Of a DNA stretch of 64,000 bases, positions 34,837-43,792 are shown piece by piece. This stretch comes from Mycolicibacterium fortuitum subsp. fortuitum (GTDB lineage Bacteria > Actinomycetota > Actinomycetes > Mycobacteriales > Mycobacteriaceae). Where the stretch lies: the NCBI RefSeq assembly GCF_022179545.1, contig NZ_AP025518.1:3162001-3226000 (forward strand), written 5' to 3'. A program made the translations under genes and the position numbers. How positions within the stretch are numbered: the first letter of the stretch is position 1; each line of letters begins with the position of its first letter. The notes under the pieces were generated by a model, which saw only the letters and a list, made by a program, of their open reading frames with translations, had not been told where the DNA came from and did not search any database.

Positions 34837-34854
34837 ACTACGTACGTACGTACT
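34837..34854. promoter_or_regulatory. Putative BlaI operator before NlpC/P60
   Basis: ACTACGTACGTACGTACT is an 18-bp near-palindrome (only one pair fails), 19 bp upstream of the first possible NlpC/P60 start. It shares CTACGTAC with the transpeptidase and blaI sites. Confidence 0.6.
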
Positions 34855-35044
34855 CTATATCCAGGGAGTCACATCAGCCCCACTAATGACAAAAATTCAC
34901 AGTGGCAATTCGTTGTACGCGGCAATACCGACGATGACACCGATCGGATGACGCCCCCGCGCAGCCTCAACCCGCCGCCAAGAACTGGGGAACTGGGGGT
35001 AGAGCGATACTCGTTCTACAGTCGCCCATTGATCAAACGAGGCC

Positions 35045-36163
35045 TCAAGGCTGATAGCCGTCGAGAAATCCGGTGAGCCCCGTGGGTTCGTGCGGGCCGA
35101 TGGCAATCTGCTCGACAACGCCTATTCCGATGCGGTCACCCATCGTCGCCTTGACAACGTTCTGCAGGTGAATCGAGGAAAAATCTGTGGGGTCGAAGTC
35201 GTCGAGATCGATAGATTCCCGTCCGGTTTCGAACTGACCGTGATTGGAGCCGTGCCCCCAATGGGGATGCCAGTAGCCGATCCCGCGCATCCGGAAGGTG
35301 TAGAGCTTCTCCACCTCGATGTGTGTCTCGCCGTCGACGGTATCGGTGAACCACAGATGGGCCCGCCGGATCTCCCGTCGCCCCGGCTCCCATTGCAGTT
35401 CGTAGCCGATGTCGTAGCACTCACGTACACCCACCCGACTGCACGCCGAGACGCCGTCCGGAATCGGATCCAAGACCTGTGCGGTCTCCAACCACCGGCG
35501 GCCATCCTCGTGTTCATGGAAAGCGAAGTGGGTGAAGCGATCTTCGAAATGCAGAGGCGCCCACAGCCAGAACACCTGGAACGGCATCGGTTGACGGAGT
35601 ACCGGCACCTGCTCGCCGATGGGACGAACTCCCCAGGAACGGTCACGCGTGCCGGGCACCGCACCGGCTTCGACCGCCAGATCCTCGCCGTCCACGCAAA
35701 TCGTGCCTTCCCACGACCCCCATTGGGTGAGCCGAGTGTGGTCGGTCAGGACAATCCCTTCGGCGGTACGGCGCTGCTGGCGAGGTTCCTCGATGGCGAC
35801 GGTGCCGGCGCGGAAGGTCAGATCGCAGGAGATTCCGTGCTCATTGGAATCGACGAGGTACCGGATCGTGCGTAGCGGTTCGACGACCTCGATGCGGAAC
35901 GGGCCGACGGTGGCCGATCGGTCCAAAGGCATGGCCCCGGAGGCGAAGACCGAATGTTCCACCCCGTCAATGACCACGCTGAAGGCGGCGTCGATGATTC
36001 CGCGGACCGGGTAATGACCCATGGCTGCGCCGAAGTAGAAGTCGCCGTCGCGCTGGTGGCCGTTGAACCAGTAGCGGTCATAGTGATTCGGGTCGGCGCT
36101 GGGTGGTGTGGCGACAGGATCCGCCGAGCCGTGTATCGGATAGTCGTCGAACGGCGTGAGCAC
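35045..36163 (-). CDS. Unknown protein, lipocalin-like/carotenoid-hydratase-like
   Basis: 372 aa, no signal peptide. Strand-rich sequence with many Trp and Asp (DRYWFNGHQRDGDFYFGAAMGHYPVRGI, RDRSWGVRPIGEQ, FWLWAPLHFEDRFTHFAFHEHEDGRRWLET) resembles CrtC/AttH-like proteins found in lipid and carotenoid pathways. Many mycobacteria have several copies, all uncharacterised. It follows the CurA-like oxidoreductase by 4 bp and shares its transcript, divergent from a TetR. A role on a hydrophobic ligand is inference. Confidence 0.6.
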   Translation of the reverse strand: MLTPFDDYPIHGSADPVATPPSADPNHYDRYWFNGHQRDGDFYFGAAMGHYPVRGIIDAAFSVVIDGVEHSVFASGAMPLDRSATVGPFRIEVVEPLRTIRYLVDSNEHGISCDLTFRAGTVAIEEPRQQRRTAEGIVLTDHTRLTQWGSWEGTICVDGEDLAVEAGAVPGTRDRSWGVRPIGEQVPVLRQPMPFQVFWLWAPLHFEDRFTHFAFHEHEDGRRWLETAQVLDPIPDGVSACSRVGVRECYDIGYELQWEPGRREIRRAHLWFTDTVDGETHIEVEKLYTFRMRGIGYWHPHWGHGSNHGQFETGRESIDLDDFDPTDFSSIHLQNVVKATMGDRIGIGVVEQIAIGPHEPTGLTGFLDGYQP

Positions 36164-36167
36164 CGTG

Positions 36168-37205
36168 TCAGATTCCAGGCTCGCTGATCTTCACCAACAT
36201 CTTGCCGATATTGGCTCCGGTGAACAGGCCGTTGAGGGCCTCGATGCTGGATTCCAGTCCTTCGTAGACGGTTTCGCGATGGACCAACAGTCCTTGCTGC
36301 TCCCATTCGCGCAGCGCGGTGAACGCCTCATCGAAATGTGCCCACTCCTCGAGTGCGATGAATCCCTGCATGGTGGAGGACGTGGCGAGCAGGTTGACGT
36401 AGTTGGAGGGACCCGGATGATCGCCGTTCAGATAGCTGGAGATGATGCCGCACATCACCACCCGGGCTTTATGTGCCAAGTTGCCGAGCGCCGCGTTGAG
36501 GACGTCGCCACCGACATTGTCGAAATAGACGTTGATCCCGTTCGGGCACTGCTCTTTGAGTGCCTCGGACAGATTGCCCGCCTTGTAGTCGACGCACGCA
36601 TCGAAGCCGAAATCCTCGACCACGGCGCGACATTTTTCTGGTCCGCCGGCTATCCCGACCACCCGAGCACCGGAGATCTTGGCGATTTGGCCGGCCACCG
36701 ACCCGGTGGCCCCCGCAGCGGCCGATACCACGACCGTTTCGCCGGCTTGTGGCTTACCGACGCCCTTCATGCCGAAGTACGCCGTGGCACCCGTCGGTCC
36801 GTAGATCGACATCACCGCGAGCGGATCGGTGTACCCGACGACCGGAGTACTGAACAGGTCGTCGCGGATGATCGCGTAGTCCTGCAAACCGGTCAGGGTA
36901 GTGACCATGTCGCCGACTTTATATGCATCACAGCGGGATTCAACGACTTCGCCGATGCCTGCGACTCGCACCACCTCGCCCAATTGGAGGGCCGGCAGAT
37001 AGCCGGGTTCGCCGTCCAGCCACGTGCGCGCGGCAGCGTCGATACCCACATACGTCGTCCGCAGCAGTGCCTCGCCCTCGGCAGGTACCGGCGCGTCGGT
37101 GGTCACCATCTCCGTGTCGTCGGGGGAGACCAGCCCATCCGGCCGGCGCCGCAACAGGACTTGACGGTTCTGGCGGTGCGCGGAGTCAGTCATGGCGCTA
37201 CTCAT
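36168..37205 (-). CDS. NADP-dependent MDR oxidoreductase, CurA/prostaglandin-reductase-like
   Basis: 345 aa (Met 5 at 37193 is a second possible start). Zinc ligands are absent, as in the leukotriene/CurA branch. The nucleotide site is VSAAAGATGSVAGQIAKISGARVVGIAGG, and YGPTGATAYFGMKGVGKPQAGE is typical. These enzymes reduce the C=C bond of alpha,beta-unsaturated ketones or aldehydes with NADPH. It is the first gene of a two-gene unit divergent from the TetR at 37313. Confidence 0.85.
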   Translation of the reverse strand: MSSAMTDSAHRQNRQVLLRRRPDGLVSPDDTEMVTTDAPVPAEGEALLRTTYVGIDAAARTWLDGEPGYLPALQLGEVVRVAGIGEVVESRCDAYKVGDMVTTLTGLQDYAIIRDDLFSTPVVGYTDPLAVMSIYGPTGATAYFGMKGVGKPQAGETVVVSAAAGATGSVAGQIAKISGARVVGIAGGPEKCRAVVEDFGFDACVDYKAGNLSEALKEQCPNGINVYFDNVGGDVLNAALGNLAHKARVVMCGIISSYLNGDHPGPSNYVNLLATSSTMQGFIALEEWAHFDEAFTALREWEQQGLLVHRETVYEGLESSIEALNGLFTGANIGKMLVKISEPGI

Positions 37206-37246
37206 TTCTGTGGAAGAGCGAACTGGTCACCCGAATTTTCATATTG

Positions 37247-37257
37247 ATTCTTAGAAT
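37247..37257. promoter_or_regulatory. Short dyad in the oxidoreductase/TetR promoter
   Basis: ATTCTTAGAAT is a perfect dyad around one central base, lying 42 bp upstream of the oxidoreductase and 56 bp upstream of the TetR. It is short for a TetR operator, so support is weak. Confidence 0.35.
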
Positions 37258-37312
37258 GCATGTCGATTAGCGTCAAGCCCCGGATCGAAAGTGTCTCGCC
37301 AGGCGGGAGGAC

Positions 37313-37993
37313 ATGAGCTCCAACGAGTTAACGCCGCGACGTGGCCGGCCGCCTCGCATCGACCAGGGCGCCATCGTTGCAGCGGTGCGGGAGATCGGCA
37401 CCGAGAACGTCACGATGCGCCGGGTGGCCGAGCACCTCGGTATCAGCCTTCCGGGGCTATACCACCATGTGAAGAACCAGGACGACCTGCTGCGGTTGGC
37501 CACGGAGAGCGCACTGGTCATGTCACCGCCCCCGCGGTACACCGGTGAGCACTGGGCGACGTGGATGCGCAGTTACGCCTCCTACATCAGGACGGTGCTG
37601 GCTTCGGAACCGGCGTTGGTCGAGAAGTTCGTCACCGGCGGGGTCCGCGACGAGATGGAGATGGAGTGCAACGGCGATGCGGTCGAAGCGCTTGCCGAGC
37701 ACGGCCTCTCGCCCGACGATGCGATGGCGGTATGGGCCGCGGTGAGCGCGATGGCGATCGGCAGCGTCACCGAGGCGCACCGTGAGCATCTGCACGCCGA
37801 AAGGGGACAGCCGTGGCTGGCCCGGATTTTCAAACTCACGGCCAAACGTTCCGCATCCGACTATCCGACATTGCGCGCGGTCGCGCAGTCCGGGTTCGAC
37901 CCGTTCAGCGAAGAATCATTTCAACATCGAATGACGATGTTGCTCACCGGCATAGCAGTGCAGTACGGGCTTCCGCCCGAACCGGCTGACTAG
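37313..37993 (+). CDS. TetR-family regulator
   Basis: 226 aa. HTH region GAIVAAVREIGTENVTMRRVAEHLGISLPGLYHHVKNQDDLLRL is clear near residues 18-62. The C-terminal helical domain carries a Met/Glu-rich loop (RDEMEMECNGDAVEAL). It is divergent from the CurA-like oxidoreductase, its likely target. The convergent epimerase gene ends 4 bp inside its 3' end. Confidence 0.87.
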   Translation: MSSNELTPRRGRPPRIDQGAIVAAVREIGTENVTMRRVAEHLGISLPGLYHHVKNQDDLLRLATESALVMSPPPRYTGEHWATWMRSYASYIRTVLASEPALVEKFVTGGVRDEMEMECNGDAVEALAEHGLSPDDAMAVWAAVSAMAIGSVTEAHREHLHAERGQPWLARIFKLTAKRSASDYPTLRAVAQSGFDPFSEESFQHRMTMLLTGIAVQYGLPPEPAD

Positions 37994-39072
37994 CTTCCCG
38001 GCATGCGGCGGACCAAGCCGTCGTCGAGCATCTGCTGGAAATGATCGGTGACCGTCTGCCCGGCCGGGCGATAGCCGAGCCCCAGTTCGTTGCGGCTCCG
38101 GCTGTTGTCGAAAGCCAGGGGATATCCGACGTTGCGCTCTACGAATTCTCGCGTGAGTCCGGCGGCCGGCGCGATGGCCTTCACCAGCACCTTGGGTGCG
38201 GTCATCCGCGGGAACGGGTAGAACGGGCCGAACCTGCGACGCAGCAGCTTGCCGATCTCCAGGAGCGTCAGTGAATCGGCGTTGACGATGTAACGGCCGT
38301 GGGCCTCGGGGGTGAATCCGGCGCGCAGGTGGGCATCAGCGACGTCGCGCACGTCCACTACGCCCATCGTCAAAGCGGGCGCTCCGGCCAGCAGACTGCC
38401 GTCGGTGAACTGCTTCATGGTGCTCAGGCTGGCTGAGTCGCTGGCGGTGGTCAGCGAAGGGCCGAGCACCAGGCCCGGGTGGATCGTGACCATGTCCCAA
38501 CGGTCCTGTGCCTGTTGATACTTCCACGCCTCGCGCTCAGCCACCGTCTTGGAAAAGGGGTATGGCTGGTGATCGACACTGCTGGTGGTGTTCCAGTGCT
38601 CGTCGGTGAAGACCCCGCCCGGCACATCGAGTATCTCGCGGGCATCCCCGTAGATCGCGACCACGCTACTGGTCAGCACCACACGTTTGACGCTGTCGGT
38701 GCGGTTGACCGAGTCCAGCACATTACGGGTGCCCTCAAGTGCCGGGCGGATCAGCGCTTCCTGAGCGTCCTTGAAACCGGAGAGCAGGAACGGCGAGGCG
38801 GTGTGCATGACGAGCTCGCACCCGGCCATCGCGTCGTCGAAGCTGCCGGGCTCGAGCAGATCCGCTTTGAACAGTTTCAGCCGGCCGGGGTGGTCGGACG
38901 AGAGCTTGCGCAGATGCTCCAATCCGGTGGTCTTGTCGGGGTTTCGCACCGTGCCGTGGACGGTCCGACCGGCTTCCAGTAGTAACCGGACGATCCAGCT
39001 GCCGATGTACCCGCTGGCGCCCGTCACCAGCACGGGCGCGTCCGGGTCGATCGGGGTGCGGGGTGTGCTCAC
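37990..39072 (-). CDS. NAD-dependent epimerase/dehydratase, cinnamoyl-CoA-reductase-like
   Basis: 360 aa from GTG 39072 (MSTPRTPIDPDAPVLVTG), preceded by AGAGGA; a longer ATG frame from 39183 encodes no family sequence before this point. The Rossmann motif is TGASGYIGSWIV. The catalytic Tyr-Lys pair is YPFSKTVAE, and VVLTSSVVAIYGD carries the Ser. This extended SDR branch (dihydroflavonol/cinnamoyl-CoA reductase type) reduces ketones or aldehydes with NADPH. The protein ends by overlapping the TetR stop. Confidence 0.85.
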   Translation of the reverse strand: MSTPRTPIDPDAPVLVTGASGYIGSWIVRLLLEAGRTVHGTVRNPDKTTGLEHLRKLSSDHPGRLKLFKADLLEPGSFDDAMAGCELVMHTASPFLLSGFKDAQEALIRPALEGTRNVLDSVNRTDSVKRVVLTSSVVAIYGDAREILDVPGGVFTDEHWNTTSSVDHQPYPFSKTVAEREAWKYQQAQDRWDMVTIHPGLVLGPSLTTASDSASLSTMKQFTDGSLLAGAPALTMGVVDVRDVADAHLRAGFTPEAHGRYIVNADSLTLLEIGKLLRRRFGPFYPFPRMTAPKVLVKAIAPAAGLTREFVERNVGYPLAFDNSRSRNELGLGYRPAGQTVTDHFQQMLDDGLVRRMPGS

Positions 39073-39145
39073 GGGAGTTCCTCTCGTCCGGGTCAGCTCG
39101 AGCATATTGGGGACGGCGTCGCCGATGTGCGGGACAGTTAGCGGT

Positions 39146-39532
39146 ATGAGTAGCCAGAAGGTACCTAAACCCAGCGACCTCAAATCGGCCGCTCAGGCGG
39201 CCGTCGAGACGGCCCAGTCCGCCATGGGGACGGCGCAGGCGGTGGCCAGCGGTGCGATGCGTATTCCACCGGCGTCGGCTCAACTGGCCGCCCAACTACC
39301 CGATTTGCTGGAGAACCTCGCGATCGCGACGGAACGGCTCAACACCACGATCGACAGGACAGAACGGTATATGGCCATGGCCGACCCGATGTTCCGTACG
39401 TTGGACCGCCTCCTGCCGCAACTGGAGTCGTTGATCAACACCGGCAACGAAGTCTTCCGCATGTTGACCAGCCTTCCGGGCGTCTCCACCTTGAACCGGA
39501 TCGCCGGCCGCGGTCAGGGCAGCCGGGAGTAA
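39146..39532 (+). CDS. Hypothetical amphipathic helical protein
   Basis: 128 aa from ATG 39146. Ala/Gln-rich start (SAAQAAVETAQSAMGTAQAVASGAMRIP), then helices with LPDLLENLAIATERLNTTIDRTERYMAMADPMFRTLDRLLPQLESLINTG. The spacing of hydrophobic residues suggests a long coiled-coil or lipid-binding helix bundle. No signal peptide or catalytic motif. It lies between the divergent epimerase and a convergent TetR gene. Confidence 0.6.
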   Translation: MSSQKVPKPSDLKSAAQAAVETAQSAMGTAQAVASGAMRIPPASAQLAAQLPDLLENLAIATERLNTTIDRTERYMAMADPMFRTLDRLLPQLESLINTGNEVFRMLTSLPGVSTLNRIAGRGQGSRE

Positions 39533-39541
39533 CGGCGTTGC

Positions 39542-40117
39542 CTAGCTGATGCCGAGTACCGCAGCGGTGAAGCGCCACAGCGTCTGGGTGGCGCCATCAG
39601 CACTGGGTGTCGGCACGACGCGGAGTAACTGTGCAATCCCGTGGCGCAGACCACCGATGACGTAGGCGCCTGCGCCGTCAGCATCCAGGTCGGCGGGCAG
39701 TTCGCCCAGTTTCTGGCCGTGGCGGATGTTGGCGGCTGCGTTGTCGATGAGGTTGTGTATGTAGGCAGCCTCGAGTTCGGTGAGTTGTGGGTCGCTTGCG
39801 GTGCGGTTGAGCAGAATCGGCGCCAGCGGATCGGCGAGGTGATAGGCGACGAACCGGTGCGTCCGGTCGCGTTCGCGTGTGGCCCAGTCCCCGGCGGGTA
39901 GGTGAACATCGGCGATCGCGTGCCGCAGGCCGTCATAGAAGCCGTCATAGACCGCTGCCAGCAAGCCGCTTTTCGAACCGAAGTGGTGATAGAGGGCGCC
40001 GGTACTGAGGCCCGCGCGGCGAGTCAGCCCGCTCAGCTCGAACGCGCCGTTTCCCGACACGAGTTCTTCGCGGGCGGCGTCGATCAGCTGTTGACGTCCG
40101 ACGGGGGCGCGTGCCAT
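39542..40117 (-). CDS. TetR-family regulator of PhyH gene
   Basis: 191 aa from ATG 40117. An ATG at 40129 also exists but lies inside the palindrome, so the later start is preferred. HTH: LIDAAREELVSGNGAFELSGLTRRAGLSTGALYHHFGSKSGLLAAVYDG. It diverges from the PhyH gene at 40163, with a 32-bp palindrome filling the space between them. It probably represses both. Confidence 0.87.
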   Translation of the reverse strand: MARAPVGRQQLIDAAREELVSGNGAFELSGLTRRAGLSTGALYHHFGSKSGLLAAVYDGFYDGLRHAIADVHLPAGDWATRERDRTHRFVAYHLADPLAPILLNRTASDPQLTELEAAYIHNLIDNAAANIRHGQKLGELPADLDADGAGAYVIGGLRHGIAQLLRVVPTPSADGATQTLWRFTAAVLGIS

Positions 40118-40120
40118 AGT

Positions 40121-40152
40121 CCGAACCATAACAGAAGTCAGTTATGTTTCGG
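40121..40152. promoter_or_regulatory. 32-bp near-perfect palindrome, TetR operator
   Basis: Outer arms CCGAA / TTCGG and inner arms CATAAC / GTTATG (40127-40132, 40141-40146) are perfect, with AGAAGTCA in the centre. It lies between the starts at 40117 (TetR) and 40163 (PhyH). One of the clearest operators in the window. Confidence 0.85.
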
Positions 40153-40162
40153 TGGGGGCGAC

Positions 40163-41008
40163 ATGAGCACTGAAGTGACATCGTTGGCAGAGTTGACCGG
40201 TGACCTGGCCGGTACCTACCGTCGGACCCGCAGCAGCGGCGAACAGGTCGACCCCGCCGTAGCCGAGGCGGACCTGGCCGCCGTCCTGCGCGATGGATAC
40301 GTGATCCTGCCTGATCTGCTGAGTGCCACCGAGCTCGACGAGATTCGAAATGCTGTGGGTCCACTGTTGGATCTGTTGGGCCGCAATGGATTCGAAGGAC
40401 ACGCCACCCAGCGGGTATACAGCGTGCTGAACAAGACCCGCAGCTGCGACCGCATCGCCGACCATCCGCGGGTCCTGGCGCTGCTGGATCGGTTGTTCAT
40501 GCCCAACTACCTGCTGTCGATGTTGCAGGTGATCAACATCCTGCCGGGGGAACAGGCCCAGATGCTGCACACCGACGATGGGTTCTACCCGCTGCCCCGA
40601 CCGCGAAAAGCCTTGGGTGCGGCCACGATCTGGGCGATCGATGATTTCACCACGGACAACGGTGCCACCGACATCGTCGCAGGCAGCCATGAATGGGGCG
40701 ATCGGCTTCCTGAGTCCGCGGAGCGCGAACCGGTGGTGATGAGCGCAGGATCGTGCGTGTTCTTTCTCGGCACCTCGTGGCACGGCGGCGGTGCCAACCG
40801 TTCTGCCAACGCACGCCTGGCCCTGACGGCCCAATACTGCGAACCATGGCTACGCCCGCAGGAGGCATTCACCTTGTCGATGACCCGCGACACCGTGCGG
40901 GCCGTCTCTGAGGACATCCGACGCATGCTCGGCTACAGCATCCATCCACCGTTCATCGGCCAGGTGGACGGCATGCACCCGAAGCGATTGCTGGAACCGG
41001 GCGGCTGA
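40163..41008 (+). CDS. PhyH-family Fe(II)/2-oxoglutarate dioxygenase
   Basis: 281 aa from ATG 40163. The metal triad is MLHTDDGFY (H-x-D) and a distal His in FLGTSWHGGGANRSANARL, with an Arg there for 2-oxoglutarate. The sequence DGYVILPDLLSATELDEIRNAVGPLLD matches the PhyH start. These dioxygenases hydroxylate fatty acyl chains, ectoine or small metabolites; the substrate is open. It diverges from a TetR and converges on the kinase gene, with adjoining stop codons (TGATCA). Confidence 0.84.
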   Translation: MSTEVTSLAELTGDLAGTYRRTRSSGEQVDPAVAEADLAAVLRDGYVILPDLLSATELDEIRNAVGPLLDLLGRNGFEGHATQRVYSVLNKTRSCDRIADHPRVLALLDRLFMPNYLLSMLQVINILPGEQAQMLHTDDGFYPLPRPRKALGAATIWAIDDFTTDNGATDIVAGSHEWGDRLPESAEREPVVMSAGSCVFFLGTSWHGGGANRSANARLALTAQYCEPWLRPQEAFTLSMTRDTVRAVSEDIRRMLGYSIHPPFIGQVDGMHPKRLLEPGG

Positions 41009-42823
41009 TCAATCGGCCACGGCCCGCAGCGTGATCTCTGAGATGTTCGTGCGGCTCTGTCCGTCGAGGGTGCCCAATTTCGAAATCCACACCAGCACAT
41101 TGGACGTTTCCGTCCGATTGTCGACGGTGATGGTGTTTTCGCCCGGTTGTAGCGCCACGTTCGGCGTCAGCTCGGTGGTGCCGGACAGGCTGTTCGGCTG
41201 GGCGCTGTCAGCCGCACGGATCTGGACTTCTGTTCCGGTGCTCGGCACGTCGATCGTGACCTCGCTCAAAGCGGTCGGCGACGGGAGCCGAAGCATCAAC
41301 CCGACGCCTTGTTTGAAGGCCGGGAACGGCGCGGCATCCTGGTAGATGTCGGTGGGCCACGACGTGTCCGCCTTGCCGTCGATGGCCAGGCTCGCCTGAT
41401 CCGGATGGTCTGGTGAGCCGCCGGGGGAGAACACCGTCGCACTCTCGGGCGTTACGATCGGCCCCGGGCCGCCGCTGTGCGGCGACGAGCCCAACCCGCG
41501 GATGAGAAGGACGGACGTCGCAACGATCATCGCGACCACTGCCAGAACCAGGACGATGCGCAGGCGGCGGGACCTCGAAGCACGCCGGCGGGCACCTGAC
41601 CTCACCTCGAACGTGTCACGGCGGCGGCGTCGACGGGTCCCGGCCGAGTGATTGACCACCGAGTCGGCGAACAGCGTTCGGTCGTCCCAGGGGCCGCTGA
41701 CCTCAACCACATCGCCGTCGGAGAGTTCGCCCGTGATGGAGTTGCCACGTAGCTCGACCGGCACGGCGGTGTGCGCTTCACCGGTCGACTCGTATCGCTC
41801 CACGCGGAAGGTCCAGACCTCCTCATCGCTGTCAGGTCCGGATGGTGTCTTCGTCACGTCGCGCGCGGTCCCCAGGATGGTGAGCATGGCCAACCGCTTG
41901 GTGTCCGGTGAGCTGCTGCGCTCCTGGACGTCTGGCATCTCCAGCGGGGCGGTGTCAGGCGTCACGGGCTGGGGCGCGGTCGACACCTCCGTGCTCCCGC
42001 CCAGCGCCCGGGCGAAGTCCAGGCACCGCGCATAGCGCTTGTCGGGTCGCTTGGCCAGCGCCTTCGCCATCACCGCGTCCAGGTGGGCGAGGTCGCGACG
42101 GCGCTCGGACAGCCGGGGCGGTGGCGCGTAGAGGTGGTTGCCGGCCTGGACGATGCGATTGGTGTCCTCGAAGACAGGCGAGCCGGTCAACAGATGGAAG
42201 GCGGTCGCCGCGAGGGCGTACTGGTCTGCTCGGCCGTCGAGTGTCTTCCCGGTGAGCTGTTCGGGCGCGACGTATGCCACCGTGCCGATAGCCACATCGG
42301 TCTCCGTGAGGCCATCTGCATCGTCGGCTTCTCGGGCGATGCCGAAGTCGGTGAGCAGTATGCGCCGCCGGGCACTGCCCGACGGCGTGGTGACCAGGAT
42401 GTTCGCCGGTTTCACATCGCGGTGCAGCAAGTTCCGTTCGTGTGCGACGTCGAGGGCTTCGGCGACTGCCGTGACGATTTCCACCACATCCTGCAGGGGC
42501 ATCCCAGACGGGTGCTGCTCGATCAAGTGCTTGGCATCAGTGCCCTCGACGTAGTCCATCGAGATCCACAGCCGGCCGTCGAACTCGCCCCGGTCGTGCA
42601 CTCCGACGATGTGCGGATGCCACAACGAGGCGGCCAACTCCGCCTCTCGGTTGAACCTGGCGCGGAACTCGTCATCGCGAGTGGTGCTCACCGAGAGGAT
42701 CTTGAGTGCATCCAGACGGGGAAGGCGAGGATGCTGGGCCAGGTAGACCTCGCCCATTCCACCGGCGCCGAGAAGCCGCTGAATGGTGTACCCGGCAAAG
42801 ACGTCACCGGCATTGAACGGCAT
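41009..42823 (-). CDS. Transmembrane Ser/Thr protein kinase with discoidin-like outer domain
   Basis: 604 aa. Kinase domain residues 10-275: glycine loop GAGGMGEVY (19-27), Lys in ALKIL (41), catalytic HRDVKPAN (134-141), DFGIA (159-163) and APEQL. A linker with a beta-rich insert ([26 protein letters not shown]) precedes one membrane helix near 423-443. The outer part of about 160 residues ([34 protein letters not shown]) resembles F5/8-type or discoidin sugar-binding domains. PknB-type PASTA repeats are absent. It may sense a surface glycan; this is inference. Confidence 0.88.
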   Translation of the reverse strand: MPFNAGDVFAGYTIQRLLGAGGMGEVYLAQHPRLPRLDALKILSVSTTRDDEFRARFNREAELAASLWHPHIVGVHDRGEFDGRLWISMDYVEGTDAKHLIEQHPSGMPLQDVVEIVTAVAEALDVAHERNLLHRDVKPANILVTTPSGSARRRILLTDFGIAREADDADGLTETDVAIGTVAYVAPEQLTGKTLDGRADQYALAATAFHLLTGSPVFEDTNRIVQAGNHLYAPPPRLSERRRDLAHLDAVMAKALAKRPDKRYARCLDFARALGGSTEVSTAPQPVTPDTAPLEMPDVQERSSSPDTKRLAMLTILGTARDVTKTPSGPDSDEEVWTFRVERYESTGEAHTAVPVELRGNSITGELSDGDVVEVSGPWDDRTLFADSVVNHSAGTRRRRRRDTFEVRSGARRRASRSRRLRIVLVLAVVAMIVATSVLLIRGLGSSPHSGGPGPIVTPESATVFSPGGSPDHPDQASLAIDGKADTSWPTDIYQDAAPFPAFKQGVGLMLRLPSPTALSEVTIDVPSTGTEVQIRAADSAQPNSLSGTTELTPNVALQPGENTITVDNRTETSNVLVWISKLGTLDGQSRTNISEITLRAVAD

Positions 42824-42896
42824 GTTGGAAGCCTACAAACCACGGCAAATGGGGAGCACACAGGTGTTCGTCCCGGCGGCGACGCTCAAAACAGCA

Positions 42897-43643
42897 TCAG
42901 CTGAGCCCGTCCCAGAACCGAGTAAGGGCGGCCGCGCCACGGGCCGGGTCCTGCACCATCCACCAGTGCCCCAGACCGTCGAGCACCTCCGTGCGCGCAC
43001 CGGCCCTCGTCGCAGCACGGTATCGAATCTCGTCGGAGCCGATATAGGGATCATCGGTGGCGAGCAGGGAAAGTCCCGGCCGGGCCCGAGCGTTCTCCAG
43101 CGCTCGGCCGGCCTCCGCCATCGCGGGTTGGCGGGCCGAGCGGTACAGCAACAGGATTGCCCGGCCCATCTCCAGCCCTTGCTTGCCGGCTATCGAGGTC
43201 GCGATGTCGATCGGGATGCCCAACGCGGACATCTGGGCTGCGCGATCCTCGATGGTGCCGCCGAGCATGGTCTCGACGAGTTCCTCGCCTTCTCCGGGTG
43301 TCTGCCAGACCTGGGCCATGTCGTGCCACACGTAGTCGGGGTCCAGGACACCGATGACATCGGTGGCCCAACTGCGGACCAGCTCGGGTCGGTGCATGAC
43401 GACATTCATCACGTGGCCGCCACCCCAGTCGTGCCCGACGACGTCGACTGGTCCGTCAATGTTCTCCAGCTCATCTTCGAGCCAGTCCCGGTAGGCAAGG
43501 AAGGTCGCCGAAAAGCGGTCGGGGAGTGGAGCACCGAATCCCGGCGGCGACAGCAGCACCACGTCATCACGACCGAGCGCATCGACGAGTGGACCCCAGA
43601 TCGCGTCCGTCTCCGAATTGCCGTGCACGAGAACCACAGTCAT
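42897..43643 (-). CDS. Alpha/beta hydrolase
   Basis: 248 aa from ATG 43643 (MTVVLVHGNSETDAIW); an ATG at 43652 is also in frame. Motifs: VLVHGN for the oxyanion loop, GHDWGGG nucleophile elbow with Asp at the nucleophile place, and GLGHWWMVQDP with the catalytic His. The Asp nucleophile points to epoxide hydrolase or dehalogenase relatives. It diverges from the TetR at 43793. Confidence 0.8.
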   Translation of the reverse strand: MTVVLVHGNSETDAIWGPLVDALGRDDVVLLSPPGFGAPLPDRFSATFLAYRDWLEDELENIDGPVDVVGHDWGGGHVMNVVMHRPELVRSWATDVIGVLDPDYVWHDMAQVWQTPGEGEELVETMLGGTIEDRAAQMSALGIPIDIATSIAGKQGLEMGRAILLLYRSARQPAMAEAGRALENARARPGLSLLATDDPYIGSDEIRYRAATRAGARTEVLDGLGHWWMVQDPARGAAALTRFWDGLS

Positions 43644-43792
43644 GCAGGCCATCCTCGCACTGTCATTGCCGCGCGGTGCCTGTTCGTCAGATCCGTCTGC
43701 CGGGGACGGGAGCTCCACGCCCTCTGTGTCGACTGATCAGGAGTTTCTGCACAATGGGAGTGACACACGATGTCGGAAAGCGGGGATGACGA

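Noticed and set aside
36156..37247. 363-codon open frame on the plus strand
   Set aside because: Shadow of the MDR oxidoreductase; composition follows the real gene's codon positions.
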